This document shows positions 7,586 to 7,663 of a stretch of 7,663 bases of DNA, piece after piece (within the stretch, counting starts at the first letter, position 1; every line of letters starts with the position of its first letter). The DNA lies in NCBI GenBank assembly GCA_019689695.1, contig JADGHA010000188.1, positions 1 to 7,663 on the forward strand, in the 5' to 3' direction. A program made the position numbers and the translations under genes. The notes below the pieces were generated by a model. That model did no database searches. It saw only the letters and a list, made by a program, of their open reading frames with translations, and was not told the DNA's origin. Source of the DNA: Micromonosporaceae bacterium. GTDB taxonomy: Bacteria > Actinomycetota > Actinomycetes > Mycobacteriales > Micromonosporaceae.

Positions 7586-7591
7586 AGCGTA
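7586..7591 (-). promoter_or_regulatory. -10 element for leaderless thioesterase-MBL transcript
   Basis: TACGCT on the - strand fits the actinobacterial TAnnnT form and lies exactly 7 bases before the ATG at 7578, so transcription would start at or next to the initiation codon. No -35 match was found at the usual distance. The lack of a Shine-Dalgarno sequence supports a leaderless start. It probably serves both - strand genes. Confidence 0.55.
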
Positions 7592-7640
7592 GTGCCGCGG
7601 GCGACCGGGTGGGCGCGGAAGGCGAGCGGGGGAGTTGCGG

Positions 7641-7663
7641 GTGGATGCGAAGGCGGGCGGGGG
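7641..7663 (+). CDS. Possible start of a divergent gene running off the right edge
   Basis: A GTG at 7641 follows GGGGGAG (7628-7634) by 6 bases and reads V D A K A G G to the window end without a stop. An ATG at 7645 in another frame is also possible. Only seven codons are visible in very G-rich sequence, so this is a hint that a + strand gene shares the 7579-7640 promoter region, not an identification. Confidence 0.2.

Overview
The window looks like chromosomal DNA of a high-GC actinomycete. GC is roughly 70% by eye, third codon positions are almost all G or C, GTG and TTG starts are likely, no in-frame TTA codons were noticed in the real genes, and the proteins are actinobacterial in style. 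Micromonosporaceae is a plausible family, but that is an impression and not a proof. Seven protein genes fill nearly all of the sequence. I see no RNA gene, mobile element, CRISPR array or phage signal.

Left part (1-2467, + strand): the 3' two-thirds or more of an AsnB/LtsA-type glutamine-dependent amidotransferase, cut by the left edge. It is followed by a PfkB-family sugar kinase, most like fructokinase, which probably starts at 1508 on a leaderless transcript. Middle part (2524-4770): two short-chain dehydrogenases on the - strand, the first NAD-type and the second NADP-type by their cofactor loops, with a MarR-family regulator divergent from them. The MarR/SDR intergenic region carries a perfect inverted repeat, GTTTAG-AC-CTAAAC, which is the obvious candidate operator. 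Right part (4796-7663): a membrane-anchored Ser/Thr protein kinase with an alpha-helical extracytoplasmic domain in place of PASTA repeats. It is convergent with a two-gene - strand unit, a FlK-like hotdog thioesterase translationally coupled to an MBL-fold hydrolase, which again looks leaderless.

How they work together: the clearest module is MarR plus the two SDRs, a small ligand-controlled oxidoreductase unit whose two enzymes may use opposite cofactors. The thioesterase-MBL pair is a second small unit, probably for hydrolysis or detoxification of acyl-CoA or related esters. The AsnB-like protein probably belongs to cell-wall (mDAP) amidation or asparagine synthesis, and the kinase to envelope sensing. 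Nothing ties all seven genes into one pathway.

No stretch over 300 bases lacks a gene. The gaps are 1445-1507 (GC palindrome and a -10-like element), 2468-2523 (convergent, one palindrome across the pfkB stop), 3313-3429 (RBS and a 13-bp palindrome), 4150-4230 (operator region), 4771-4795 (nothing certain), 6344-6364 (convergent, nothing seen) and 7579-7663 (promoter, perhaps the start of another + strand gene). I did not find a convincing wholly new system. The best leads are the MarR operator with the paired SDRs, the FlK-like triad, and the unusual sensor domain of the kinase.
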